Shown piece by piece: positions 1 to 8,835 of a stretch of DNA of 36,881 nucleotides. This DNA comes from CAYOLL01 sp964404765 [NCBI: uncultured Gemmatimonadota bacterium] (GTDB lineage: Bacteria; 4572-55), in assembly GCA_964404765.1 (NCBI GenBank), contig CAYOLL010000039.1, positions 1-36,881 on the forward strand. Direction: 5' to 3'. The notes beneath the pieces were generated by a model that saw only the letters and a list, made by a program, of their open reading frames with translations, made no database searches and had not been told where the DNA came from. The position numbers were made by a program, and so were the translations under genes. The number at the start of each line of letters is the position of its first letter. Position 1 is the stretch's first letter.

Positions 1-82
1 CTGTATGGTTCTTTCCAGCCCCGGTCTGCTACAAACGGGTCGCCCCGATGGGGCTAGAAATGCGGAAGTTATTTAGTACACA
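1..82. repeat. Intergenic palindromic repeat, inverted partner at 7031-7138
   Basis: The segment contains a small palindrome (GCCCCGATGGGGC near 42-54), a block at 29-45 (CTACAAACGGGTCGCCC) and a block at 58-82 ending in TTATTTAGTACACA. The same three parts occur in inverted orientation at 7031-7055, 7085-7101 and 7123-7138. Two copies therefore bracket the phoB-phoR-ppk and glycan genes. It looks like a dispersed REP-type element. No gene is seen in the first 108 bases. Confidence 0.7.
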
Positions 83-108
83 TTCCTAAGCTCTTGCAAG
101 ACCCTGCA

Positions 109-2160
109 TCATGGACTCACAAATAAGATTTCCTGGGCGCTCAGGCGGGTTTGACCGACAGCGGGGATAATTTTTTGATAGGAGCCATCTGGCTCAAGCC
201 GATAGGCTTTGGCGTTATCCTGCAAGTACAGGTTCAGGATATTCAACAGCCGCTCTTTCAGTTCGCGCCGTTCGATGGGGAAAAGCAGCTCTACCCGCCG
301 GTCCAGATTCCGCGGCATCCAATCGGCGCTGCCCAAAAAAATCTTGTCGCCGCCGTTGTGCCGGAAGTAAAAAATGCGGCTATGTTCCAGAAATCGCCCG
401 ACAATACTGCGGACGCTGATGTTATCGCTGACGCCGGGCATGGCCGGCCGCAGACTGCATATACCGCGCACAATCAATTCTACCTTAACGCCCGCTTGTG
501 AAGCCAGATATAGATTCCGCACCATTTCCGAATCCAGCAGTGAATTCATCTTCAGGATGATATGACCGCCGCCGTGCTTCTGATGCAGGGCAATTTCCGT
601 TTGAATCAATTGATTCAATTCTTCGCGCAGCGTCATCGGCGCCACTAACAGCTTGCGCCATTTTCTACGGTGTGAGTAGCCGGTCAGATAATTAAAAATA
701 TGCGAAGCGTCTTCGGCAAAATCATAATCACAGGTCATCAGGCCCAGGTCGGTGTAGATCCGGGCGGAGGTCGGGTTGTAATTACCTGTGGACAAATGCA
801 CATAGCGGCGGATGCCGTCGGCCTCGCGCCGGACGACCAGAGCAATTTTGCAATGCGTTTTAAGCCCAACCAGACCGTAGACCACATGCACACCTGCTTT
901 GGCCAGTGTGCGCGCCCAGACAATATTATTTTCCTCATCAAAACGGGCTTTTAGCTCGACCAACACGGCCACTTGCTTGCCGTTTTCGGCGGCGACGGAC
1001 AGGGCGCTGATAATCGGCGAATCGCTGCCGGTGCGGTACAGCGTCATTTTAATTGCCTGCACTTTTGGGTCTTCGGCGGCGCTTTGAATAAATTCGATGA
1101 CGCTGTCAAACGATTCATACGGGTTATGAATCAAAACGTCTTCGGCGCGAATGGCGTCAAAAATGCTCTCATGCTTTTGGAGCGCGGCGGTTATGCGCGG
1201 TTTAAACGATTGATCCTTCAGTTTTGGCCGGTCGAGTTTATAAAGCGCCATCAGATCCGGCATATTCAGCGGGCCGTCAATTTCGTACACATCCATTTCG
1301 GTCAGATTCAGCGACGAGGCCAGCAGGTCGCGCAGTTTTTTGGGGGTCTTGCGCATGACGGCCAGCCGCACGGCCTTGCCCCAGCGCCGCTTTTTCACCT
1401 CGATGTGAATTGTTTCCAGCAGATCATCGGCTTCGTCTTCGGCAATTTCCATATCGCAATCGCGGGTGATGCGAAAGGGATACCATTCCAGCACTTCATG
1501 ACCTAAAAACAGCCGCGAAGCATTGGCGCAGATAACATCTTCCAGCAAAACGAAGTGGTCGCCTTTTTCGGTCGGCGCCGGGATCAGGCGCGGCAAAATC
1601 GTGGGAATCTGCACGATGGCAAACTTGGCCGGTTCCTCCGGCCGCTGCGGATCATTGACATAAAAGGCGATGTACAAGCTGACATTCAACAAGTGCGGAA
1701 AAGGCCGGCCCGGATCAAAACCCAGCGGCGTCACCACCGGGAAAATGTCCATCTTAAAGACTCTTTCCAGATGTTTTTTCTGAGCGACGTTGAGCTTTTT
1801 GTAGGATAAGATGGCGATGTCTTCGGCGGCCAGCTTGGGCAGAATGTCCTTATTCAGGCATTTCATCTGCAAGTCCAAGCCTTCCCGGATACGCTTGGAA
1901 ATCATAAGCAATTGTTGTTCCGGGCTTATTTTGTCCGATGATTTTTCATGGACGCCGACATCTATTTGCTGCTTCAGCCCGGCCACGCGGATCATAAAAA
2001 ATTCGTCCAGGTTGGTGCTAAAGATGCTTAGAAATTTTAGCCGTTCCAGCAATGGCCAATTGGTCTCATCCAGCGCTTCCTGTAAAACACGGAAGTTAAA
2101 CTCCAGCCAACTCAGCTCGCGGTTGAGATAAAGCGTCGGGTCGTTCAGGTCTATGCTCAT
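109..2160 (-). CDS. ppk1: Polyphosphate kinase 1
   Basis: Reversibly transfers the gamma phosphate of ATP to polyphosphate; known members are usually membrane-associated tetramers. The N-terminal signature YLNRELSWLEFN sits about 10 residues from the start. The autophosphorylated histidine is in GLKTHCK (about residue 436, matching His435 of E. coli) and the second conserved histidine is in FLEHSRIF (about 593, matching His592). The STGNYNP and SRIFYF blocks are present and the length of 683 is normal. I chose the ATG at 2160 because AAGGAAAG lies just upstream and the protein begins there like its family; a 31-codon longer frame exists but adds unrelated residues. It lies downstream of phoR on the same strand with a gap of about 134 bases, so it is probably part of the Pho response. 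Confidence 0.96.
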   Translation of the reverse strand: MSIDLNDPTLYLNRELSWLEFNFRVLQEALDETNWPLLERLKFLSIFSTNLDEFFMIRVAGLKQQIDVGVHEKSSDKISPEQQLLMISKRIREGLDLQMKCLNKDILPKLAAEDIAILSYKKLNVAQKKHLERVFKMDIFPVVTPLGFDPGRPFPHLLNVSLYIAFYVNDPQRPEEPAKFAIVQIPTILPRLIPAPTEKGDHFVLLEDVICANASRLFLGHEVLEWYPFRITRDCDMEIAEDEADDLLETIHIEVKKRRWGKAVRLAVMRKTPKKLRDLLASSLNLTEMDVYEIDGPLNMPDLMALYKLDRPKLKDQSFKPRITAALQKHESIFDAIRAEDVLIHNPYESFDSVIEFIQSAAEDPKVQAIKMTLYRTGSDSPIISALSVAAENGKQVAVLVELKARFDEENNIVWARTLAKAGVHVVYGLVGLKTHCKIALVVRREADGIRRYVHLSTGNYNPTSARIYTDLGLMTCDYDFAEDASHIFNYLTGYSHRRKWRKLLVAPMTLREELNQLIQTEIALHQKHGGGHIILKMNSLLDSEMVRNLYLASQAGVKVELIVRGICSLRPAMPGVSDNISVRSIVGRFLEHSRIFYFRHNGGDKIFLGSADWMPRNLDRRVELLFPIERRELKERLLNILNLYLQDNAKAYRLEPDGSYQKIIPAVGQTRLSAQEILFVSP

Positions 2161-2294
2161 TGTGCTTTCCTTATGGCTCGGAGGCGAATTATTCATCATT
2201 CCAGCTAAAAGTAATCCTTTAATGAGTATATTCACAAAACCGATGGTCGTCAATGTTCTTTTGCACGGATTTTCAGCGGATGCAATTCATTTCT

Positions 2295-4094
2295 TCAGCT
2301 TTGGTATAACTTCCCACTGTGCGGTAAATGGATTTTGAATGTGCTGCCAAACCCGAGACGGCTCTCTACACTCACCCGGCCATGATGCGCCTGAGCAATA
2401 TGTTTGACAATCGCCAAACCCAGACCAGTCCCGCCAAGTTTGCGGCTGCGGGCGCGATCCACCCGGTAAAAGCGCTCAAACAAACGCGGCAGATGAATGC
2501 TGTCAATGCCGATGCCGTGATCGACAACGCTGATCGTTAGCTCATCATACGCATCCGATGCTAAAATTTGAATCCGATCCCCTTCATAACTGTATTTGAT
2601 GGCGTTGTTGACCAGATTCATGGCCGCCTGCTCGAGCAGCAAGGCATTGACGCTTCCGGTTAAATTGGCCGCACAATCCAAATGGAGATGAATACGCTTT
2701 AAATCCGCGACAGGCCGGCATATCGTCTGCACATTTTCCAAAACATCCCTAATACAAACCTGAGCAAACTCCAGCTTACTGCCTTCACCGTCGCCCTCCA
2801 ATCGGGAAAGTATGAGCAAGTCGTCCACAATAAACTCCAGATTATTAGCCTGGCGCGTAATTATTTTTAAAAAATGGCGCGCATTTTCCGGCTCATCAAT
2901 CGCCCCGTCGTTAAGGGTTTCGACAAAACCTTTGATAGCGGTGATCGGTGTCTTTAATTCATGCGAGACATTGGCGACAAAATCGCGTCGGACTTTTTCC
3001 AGCCGTCGGGTTTGGGTTACATCGTGCAGGATAATCAGAACGCCTTTTTCTTCGCCCGCCGAGCCATGCAGAATCGTACCCTGCGCTTCCAGATAGCGCT
3101 CTTCGGAACGGCCGGCAATCAGGACGGTCAACGTCATTTCGTTTTTTAGCGATTTACGCGCTCGTATTATGTCGGCGACAAATGCCTGAAAGCGCGCATT
3201 TCGAATAACTTCACTTAGATTTCGTCCCAACACTTTTTCTCTGTCGCAGCCAAAAAGCGTGGCCGCTGTCTGGTTAAGGCTAACCAGACGTGTTTCCAGA
3301 TCAATAGCGATAACGCCTTCCACCATGTTTGCCAATAAAGCTTCCAGCTCGTTTTGCTGATGCGTAATTTTATTAACCCGCTCATGTAGTTGAGCGGCCA
3401 TTAAATTGATTGTTGTGCTTAGCGGGATCAATTCGGACCAGGGCTGAGCCGGCAGCCGATAGAGAAGCTCATCACTCGTAAATCGGCGAAGGCTGTCCGT
3501 AGTATTATCAAAAATTCGGCTAAATCGGCGCAAGACACCCAATTGAATCAAAACGGAAGCCGTTGCAACGACAATAATGCAGCCGACAATTGCAAAGTAA
3601 ATTTGACTTAAAGAGTGATCTATGTCCGCAATCGGTTGACCTGTGCGAATAACCCCTAATGAACGTCCGCTTACATCCGTATAAGAAACGGCGGCGTACA
3701 TCATAGCCTCATGATTCGTTTCGCTATAACGAATGCTGCTGCGGCCATGCAGAATGGCTTGCCGAATTTCCGGACGATCCAAATGATTGCCCGCTTGATC
3801 GCCTTCATAACGGGAATCGACCAGGACTTTCCCTGTTGAATCCACAATGGTAATTCGCATCGAGAGAATAACTTCCAATGCCTGACAGCGCTGATTTATG
3901 AGCGGGCTTGTTAAATCCGCCGGGGTCAATAAATGCCGAATAAGCTTGGCTTGAGTTTCAAGATTATGCTGCGCCTGCTCAAAATAAAACTTTTGCGTCA
4001 CTTTTGCGGTGTACCAGCCGGCACCTGCCAATCCGCCAATAATTAAAAAAGTGTTAATTACGAACAAATGCCATAGAATAGATTTTTGCCGCAC
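2295..4094 (-). CDS. phoR: Phosphate regulon sensor histidine kinase PhoR-like
   Basis: Membrane sensor kinase of 599 residues. There is an N-terminal transmembrane segment (about 8-30), an extracytoplasmic sensor domain, a second transmembrane segment (about 165-187), a HAMP linker, a PAS domain (about 250-360), a HisKA domain with the phospho-accepting His378 in VSHELKTP, and a HATPase with an N box (NLVNNAIKYS, about 493-502), a G1 box (DHGIGI) and a G2 box (GGTGLGLAIVKH). The start is a GTG at 4094 preceded by AGGGGCG. The periplasmic domain makes it resemble the PhoR/ResE/VicK group of PAS-HAMP kinases. The PhoR name rests on pairing with the PhoB-type regulator and on the neighbouring ppk1, so another envelope stimulus is possible. 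Confidence 0.85.
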   Translation of the reverse strand: MRQKSILWHLFVINTFLIIGGLAGAGWYTAKVTQKFYFEQAQHNLETQAKLIRHLLTPADLTSPLINQRCQALEVILSMRITIVDSTGKVLVDSRYEGDQAGNHLDRPEIRQAILHGRSSIRYSETNHEAMMYAAVSYTDVSGRSLGVIRTGQPIADIDHSLSQIYFAIVGCIIVVATASVLIQLGVLRRFSRIFDNTTDSLRRFTSDELLYRLPAQPWSELIPLSTTINLMAAQLHERVNKITHQQNELEALLANMVEGVIAIDLETRLVSLNQTAATLFGCDREKVLGRNLSEVIRNARFQAFVADIIRARKSLKNEMTLTVLIAGRSEERYLEAQGTILHGSAGEEKGVLIILHDVTQTRRLEKVRRDFVANVSHELKTPITAIKGFVETLNDGAIDEPENARHFLKIITRQANNLEFIVDDLLILSRLEGDGEGSKLEFAQVCIRDVLENVQTICRPVADLKRIHLHLDCAANLTGSVNALLLEQAAMNLVNNAIKYSYEGDRIQILASDAYDELTISVVDHGIGIDSIHLPRLFERFYRVDRARSRKLGGTGLGLAIVKHIAQAHHGRVSVESRLGFGSTFKIHLPHSGKLYQS

Positions 4095-4148
4095 ATGATC
4101 GCCCCTGTAAGTGTTCCATTCGGGATAATGAATGCCTTGATATTGATA

Positions 4149-4859
4149 TTATAACTCCTCACGTTTTCCGGAGCTGCTCTTATCCTTCATGCGGTAGCCA
4201 ACTCCGCGAACAGTCTCAATATATTTGCCGTACTCGCCCAGCTTTTTCCGTAACCCAACGACTTGCACATCAACAGCCCGTTCGGTTACAGAATATTCTT
4301 CACCACGAACACCGTCAACAATCTGATAGCGTGTATAAACCCAGCCGGGTCGCCGCGCCAGCAACCACAAGAGTTTAAATTCGGTGTGCGTCAACGTAAC
4401 TTTCGCCCCCTGAATCAAAACCGTATGATGCCCGGGATGAATGGTTATCCCATGAATACAGAGGGATTCATTCTCGGCTGCCGGTCGTTCCGCTCCACGC
4501 CGTAAAACCGCCTGAATCCGGGCAATTAACACTTTAGGGCTAAATGGTTTAGGAATATAATCATCCGCCCCGAGACTAAAGCCGGCTAAAATATCGGCAT
4601 CTTCGCCCTTGGCTGTCAGCATGATTATCGGAATATGGCCGGTTTTCTGATCGTTTTTTAAAATGCGACAAACATCTTCCCCAGACAAACCGGGCAGCAT
4701 AAGATCCAGAACAATTAAGTCCGGCTGATTCGTGCGGGCCATCGTTAGCGCATCTTCGCCGCTTGTTGTCATTTTGACGTCATAACCTTCTTTTTTTAGA
4801 TTATATTGTAACAATTCCAGCAGGTCTTCTTCGTCGTCAACGACCAAAACGTGTTTCAT
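4149..4859 (-). CDS. phoB: OmpR/PhoB-family response regulator
   Basis: Receiver domain (1-120) with the acidic pair DD (residues 8-9), phospho-acceptor Asp52 in VLDLMLPG, Thr82 in IMLTAKGE and Lys104 in YIPKPFSP. It is followed by an OmpR-type winged helix (about 130-225) ending in VRGVGYRM. The length of 236 is typical. An AAGGATGG ribosome binding site precedes the ATG. It is the first gene of the phoB-phoR-ppk1 cluster, with about 54 bases between phoB and phoR. The Pho assignment is supported by sequence type and the ppk1 neighbour; I saw no unmistakable Pho box in the upstream region 4860-5062. Confidence 0.88.
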   Translation of the reverse strand: MKHVLVVDDEEDLLELLQYNLKKEGYDVKMTTSGEDALTMARTNQPDLIVLDLMLPGLSGEDVCRILKNDQKTGHIPIIMLTAKGEDADILAGFSLGADDYIPKPFSPKVLIARIQAVLRRGAERPAAENESLCIHGITIHPGHHTVLIQGAKVTLTHTEFKLLWLLARRPGWVYTRYQIVDGVRGEEYSVTERAVDVQVVGLRKKLGEYGKYIETVRGVGYRMKDKSSSGKREEL

Positions 4860-4987
4860 GCTTATCCATCCTTGTTAATAATTGTGCTGGTTTTCTTTAA
4901 GTTTAACCATCTGTGCAATCATATTCTTGCCATGTTAAATTTGTGTTAGGACATGATGATGACACAGTTAGCAGCAATGAATTTGTG

Positions 4988-5015
4988 TTGACAATAAAAC
5001 ATTTTGCGTTATCTT
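4988..5015 (+). promoter_or_regulatory. Sigma70-type promoter of the acyltransferase/glycosyltransferase unit
   Basis: TTGACA at 4988-4993 and TATCTT at 5010-5015 are separated by 16 bases, inside an AT-rich divergent intergenic region. The spacing and position, about 48 bases before the ATG at 5063, fit a housekeeping promoter. This is read from consensus only. Confidence 0.6.
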
Positions 5016-5062
5016 GGCAAACTGTTTATTTATGTTTTAACAATCTAATAAAGCGAGACGAC

Positions 5063-5806
5063 ATGTCGCAACAAATACATACCAAAGCGCGTGTTGGGAT
5101 CAATACTTTAATCGGTTTTAATTGTGTTATCCTGGAAGATGTTGTCATCGGGGAAAATTGCCATATTGGACATAATGTGGTTATTCACCCCGGCGTAAAT
5201 ATTGGCGACGGCGTCCGCATTGACGACAACACCGTCATTGGTAAGCAGCCCATGCGCGCGGCCCGCAGCGCCGTGACCGAAGAGCGTCAATTTGAACCGG
5301 CGGTTATCGGCAATCAGGTCATGATCGGCGCATGTTGCGTGATTTATACCGGCTGCCGGATCGGCAACCGGGTGCTTGTCGCCGATTTGGCTTCGATTCG
5401 GGAAGATGTCGTTATCGGCGATTTGACAATCATCGGCCGCGGCGTCGCCATCGAAAACAAGTGCACCATCGGACAACGCTGCAAGCTGGAAACCGAAGTC
5501 TATCTGACTGCGCTCTCCGTCGTCGAGGACGATGTTTTTATCGCACCGGAAGTCACAACCAGCAACGATAATTTTCTGGGCCGCACCCAAGAGCGTTTTA
5601 AGCATTTTAAGGGCGTGACGATTCGCCGCGGTGCGCGTATCGGCGCTAATGTCACCATTCTGCCCGGCCGTGAGATTGCCGCAGACGCCGTGGTCGCCGC
5701 CGGGGCTGTGGTGACCCGGGACGTGCCGGCGCGGGTTATTGTCGCCGGTGTGCCGGCCAAATACTTCCGCGATGTCCCTTCCGAGCAGTTGCTGGAAAAT
5801 CAATAG
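5063..5806 (+). CDS. Left-handed beta-helix sugar acyltransferase (WbbJ/WbpD-like)
   Basis: The 247 residues are almost entirely imperfect hexapeptide repeats of the [LIV]-G-x-x-x-x type (for example VIGENCHIG, VNIGDGVRI, TIGQRCKLE), the hallmark of trimeric left-handed beta-helix acyltransferases using acetyl-CoA or acyl-ACP. A mid-protein break (TSNDNFLGRTQE) and the terminal VVAAGAVVTRDVPA followed by VAGVPAK are typical of nucleotide-sugar N-acetyltransferases of the WbpD/WbbJ kind. I chose the ATG at 5063 rather than 4913 because the first 50 residues of the longer frame match nothing and overlap the promoter. The adjacent glycosyltransferase suggests a role in a surface glycan. The exact sugar cannot be told. 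Confidence 0.85.
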   Translation: MSQQIHTKARVGINTLIGFNCVILEDVVIGENCHIGHNVVIHPGVNIGDGVRIDDNTVIGKQPMRAARSAVTEERQFEPAVIGNQVMIGACCVIYTGCRIGNRVLVADLASIREDVVIGDLTIIGRGVAIENKCTIGQRCKLETEVYLTALSVVEDDVFIAPEVTTSNDNFLGRTQERFKHFKGVTIRRGARIGANVTILPGREIAADAVVAAGAVVTRDVPARVIVAGVPAKYFRDVPSEQLLENQ

Positions 5807-5841
5807 GCTATAGTTTAAATTAATAAACTAACGCATTCAAT

Positions 5842-6903
5842 ATGAAAAACTATCCACGCCAATCCCCGCTAAATGCACTGCCCCCAATGACTGAAAGTGA
5901 ACTTAGCCGATTTTGCATTGCCCTCATCATTCCAGCTTATAATGTCGCTAATCAAATTGAAGATGTTTTGCGCGAAATCCCATCCTACATTCGCCATATT
6001 ATTGTCGTCAACGATGCTTCGAAAGATCAAACCGGCGCAGTTGTCAAAAATGCTCAAACGAAAGATAGCCGCATCATCCTGCTTGAGCATAAACAAAATT
6101 GTGGTGTTGGTGGGGCAATGGCGACCGGTTTTCGTCAGGCCCTGTCCTTAAACGCACAAATTGCCGTTAAAATAGATGGTGACGGCCAAATGAACATAGC
6201 GGAATTGCCGTGGCTTTTAGCCCCACTTATTATCGGCAAAGCAGACTATGCCAAAGGAAACCGCTTCTATGATTTTAATGCCCTGCGTCAAATGCCATTG
6301 ATTCGTCAAATCGGCAACATGGGCCTGAGCTTTTTGGCCAAAGTTGCCACAGGCTATTGGCACTTATTTGATCCCACCAACGGTTACGTCGCGATCCGCT
6401 ACGAAGCTCTGACCCGCCTTACACTTGACACCATTGACCCGACTTATTTTTTTGAGCATTCCATTTTAAGCCAGTTATATTTGATTGGCGCAGTTGTCCG
6501 GGACGTGCCGCTGCCGGCACGCTATGGTTCTGAAAAATCAAACCTTTCCATCCGGCGCGTACTGCTGGAGTTTCCGCCAAAATTGGCGGGTTGTTTTCTG
6601 CGCCGCATTATCTTAAAAACATTTCTTTATGATTTTAACATGCAATCTATTTATCTGCTTTTTAGCTTGCCCATGTTTTTGGGCGGCGCGTCTTATGGCA
6701 CGTACTATTGGTTTTACTATGCCCATCAAGGGACCGGCGCGCCGGTGGGAACGGTGGTTATTCCGGCGATGCTGATTATTTTGGGCATTCAACTTTTGCT
6801 GGCCGCCATTGAAATTGATTTGCGGGCGGTACCGTCGGAGCCGCTAAGCAAAAAGCCGCTTGATAGCTTGCCAGACCGTATTTTCAACCCTGTTAACAAC
6901 TAA
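5842..6903 (+). CDS. Family 2 glycosyltransferase (DPM1-like), membrane-anchored
   Basis: A GT-A catalytic domain occupies about residues 27-240: LIIPAYNVANQI near the start, VVNDASKDQT for nucleotide binding, KIDGDGQM as the metal-binding acidic motif, and a PTNGYVAI acceptor-loop motif. The C-terminal third holds two hydrophobic segments (about 273-292 and 303-322), as in polyprenol-phosphate mannosyl/glucosyl transferases with membrane anchors. It starts 35 bases after the acyltransferase and probably shares its promoter. The likely role is transfer of a nucleotide sugar to a polyprenyl phosphate or glycolipid in the cytoplasmic membrane. The substrate is unknown. Confidence 0.88.
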   Translation: MKNYPRQSPLNALPPMTESELSRFCIALIIPAYNVANQIEDVLREIPSYIRHIIVVNDASKDQTGAVVKNAQTKDSRIILLEHKQNCGVGGAMATGFRQALSLNAQIAVKIDGDGQMNIAELPWLLAPLIIGKADYAKGNRFYDFNALRQMPLIRQIGNMGLSFLAKVATGYWHLFDPTNGYVAIRYEALTRLTLDTIDPTYFFEHSILSQLYLIGAVVRDVPLPARYGSEKSNLSIRRVLLEFPPKLAGCFLRRIILKTFLYDFNMQSIYLLFSLPMFLGGASYGTYYWFYYAHQGTGAPVGTVVIPAMLIILGIQLLLAAIEIDLRAVPSEPLSKKPLDSLPDRIFNPVNN

Positions 6904-7030
6904 GAATTGCCTTGCGTTTTAAAGCAAAATGTTTATTTTTGTGGCCTAAAAATTAATTATGAATTCAACATTTTGCAAAGCACGGCTACGCTTTCCGCCG
7001 CGGGTGAATGGCGGTTCTAATCCTTCGGAT

Positions 7031-7187
7031 TGTGTACTAAATAACTTCCGCATTTGGACGATTGCCCTGTTCTTAAGCCCTGTAAGGGCGACCCGTTTGT
7101 AGAAAGCGAACCACACCCGAATTAGCCCCATCGGGGCGGCCTGTGAGGCGGAAGAAAAATCATAACCATTAAACGGGTCGCCCCGAT
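7031..7187. repeat. Inverted copy of the 1-82 repeat plus a partial third copy
   Basis: The gap 6904-7250 has no convincing gene. It holds the inverse of the window-start repeat: a TGTGTACTAAATAACTTCCG block from 7031, GGGCGACCCGTTTGTAG at 7085-7101, and the palindrome GCCCCATCGGGGC at 7125-7137. A partial copy in the opposite sense (AAACGGGTCGCCCCGAT) starts at 7171. Confidence 0.7.
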
Positions 7188-7250
7188 TTCACATGTTCAA
7201 TTCAATAATGCGAGCGGCGTAATCTTGACTAAAATGCGTTAGGAGCTAAC

Positions 7251-7838
7251 ATGCTGATTATATCTTGTCATGCCGACACCAATTTTAAATTCCACATGCT
7301 GGAGCACTTGGAAGACGGCGTTATTCATGGTCATTTGGATAATTTTGCCGGTGTTCATGCCGTGATGACGGCTTATTTTTCCGGTCGCATCAATGCCGAA
7401 CATGTGCGAATTGAATTGACCTACGGCGAGGAAGTTGACTTTGCCGGCGCGTACGAAGTGTTGGAAGACGTGCAGGAAGATGATATGGTGATTGTGGTTG
7501 ATGTCACTGGCTATGAAACGGAAGCAGAGTTTACTGTGGAAAAGTGTTACCATCCCGATTTGCAGGATTTTATCTTTGGCGCATTGGATGATTTGTCCTT
7601 TGAAATGTTTGACGACTCACCCGATCCGATTTCCAACGCTGATGAAACGGATGTCTATGTTGAAGGTAGCCCGCTGGTGTGTTTTTTCGGCATTCCCTGT
7701 TGGGGCGGCGACTATAATGAAGGGCCGGTCTATTGCTACGAAAGTTCTATCGAAGCAGTCGCTGAGGCGATTTGCCGCCTGGCGGAAGCCTATGGCGAAT
7801 TTAAGCCAAGCGCGGAAAATGAAGCAGCCGCTGATTAG
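7251..7838 (+). CDS. Compact M42/M28-like metallopeptidase-like protein
   Basis: An acidic protein of 195 residues preceded by AGGAG. Its landmarks follow the order of clan MH zinc aminopeptidases: His7 and Asp9 in SCHADT, Asp30 in GHLDNFAGV, the Glu60-Glu61 pair in YGEEVDFAGA, Asp84 in VVDVTG, and near the end a GIPCWGG segment aligning with the GIPTRYMHS region of M42 enzymes. The expected last metal ligand, a histidine, is not visible there. The inserted dimerisation domain of M42 proteins (about 340 residues) is also absent. It could be a minimal aminopeptidase-like enzyme or a catalytically altered relative. It is monocistronic and ends just before a clear hairpin. The family call is by motif order only. 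Confidence 0.55.
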   Translation: MLIISCHADTNFKFHMLEHLEDGVIHGHLDNFAGVHAVMTAYFSGRINAEHVRIELTYGEEVDFAGAYEVLEDVQEDDMVIVVDVTGYETEAEFTVEKCYHPDLQDFIFGALDDLSFEMFDDSPDPISNADETDVYVEGSPLVCFFGIPCWGGDYNEGPVYCYESSIEAVAEAICRLAEAYGEFKPSAENEAAAD

Positions 7839-7861
7839 TGCAAAGCAAAATGGGTCTTCAG

Positions 7862-7902
7862 ACACAAAAGCCGCCGGTTTTGTAAGCCGACGGCTTTTGT
7901 GT
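7862..7902 (+). terminator. Strong hairpin after the peptidase-like gene
   Basis: ACACAAAAGCCG (7862-7873) pairs perfectly with CGGCTTTTGTGT (7891-7902) around a 17-base loop. The A and T tracts in the arms fit a terminator about 25 bases past the stop codon. Confidence 0.7.
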
Positions 7903-8063
7903 TAGCGGACAATGCTGATTTCCAACAGGTTTTTAAAAAATTGCTTCGAAAAGTCCACACTATGAAAAAAAGAGTTGACATTTTATCCGCTTCGCCTTTA
8001 GTCTTAATAGACATGTTTTGCAAAAATTGCAAAGTTAAATGTCCCATGTCGAAAAGGTTTTTC

Positions 8064-8834
8064 ATGATTAACCTCGTAAAATTTGTGCTCGTATTTATTG
8101 CTATTTTTATCACTGCAAGGGTTTCCCAAGCCCAGACCGTGTTTGTTTTTAATCCGGAAGCCAGGGTTTCAAATATTGGCAAAGTCAAATCCGATTTGGA
8201 AGACTATCTCAAGTCTGAGCATCTGAATGCGCGGGCTTATATATTTGTGACGCCGGAAGACCTCGAAAGCTCGGTGAGTCGCTTAAATCCAGATGTAGCA
8301 GTGGTCGCTTCTTATTTTTACGGCCTTAAGCTGGGCGATTACCGCTGGCGGCCTCTCCTGAACGGTTATAAAGACGGACAGCGAAATTTTCAGAAGGTTT
8401 TGGTCACGAAGATGCCTGTTAGTGAAGTTGCGCATCTCAAGGGTAAAAGTGTGGCCGCAGTTTCTCTGGGCTATACCGCCGCGTTTATTGACTCGATGCT
8501 GCCTGTCGGTTTGACGGCGAGTGATATCCGTATGGTTTCAACTTCCAAAGATATTGACGCCATCATGGCGCTGGCCTTTGAGCAAGTCGAGGCGGCGATT
8601 GTGACCGAGGCCAGCTTTAACAAGCTGAAGGAGATCAATCCGACGGCGGTTCAAAACCTGAAAATTTTTCAACAACTGCGGCCGATTTCCTATCCAAAAG
8701 TTGTGGCATTTCCGCAGGCAAAGAATGTTGATGAGTTTACCCGGGCCTTCAAAAACATGAATTTGAGCAGCGCTCAAAGCAGTTCCTTTCTTAAATATTT
8801 GGGCATTACCGATTTCCGCGTGGAGAGCAATTAA
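8064..8834 (+). CDS. PhnD-like periplasmic substrate-binding protein
   Basis: A protein of 256 residues with an N-terminal signal peptide (hydrophobic LVKFVLVFIAIFI, then ARVSQA before the mature QTVFVFNP). The body resembles type II periplasmic binding proteins of the phosphate/phosphonate PhnD type: a VAVVASYF strand, an HLKGKSVAAVSLG motif in the hinge region, and AAIVTEASFNKL in the second lobe. I chose the ATG at 8064 because AAAAGG lies about five bases upstream and it leads directly into the signal peptide; an ATG at 8046 and a longer frame from 7899 are weaker. It is followed after one base by a second binding protein and then an ABC exporter. The ligand is unknown. Confidence 0.7.
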   Translation: MINLVKFVLVFIAIFITARVSQAQTVFVFNPEARVSNIGKVKSDLEDYLKSEHLNARAYIFVTPEDLESSVSRLNPDVAVVASYFYGLKLGDYRWRPLLNGYKDGQRNFQKVLVTKMPVSEVAHLKGKSVAAVSLGYTAAFIDSMLPVGLTASDIRMVSTSKDIDAIMALAFEQVEAAIVTEASFNKLKEINPTAVQNLKIFQQLRPISYPKVVAFPQAKNVDEFTRAFKNMNLSSAQSSSFLKYLGITDFRVESN

Positions 8835-8835
8835 T

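Noticed and set aside
4860-5062. A Pho box in front of phoB
   Set aside because: No convincing pair of CTGTCAT-like direct repeats at the right spacing was seen, so PhoB autoregulation is not claimed.
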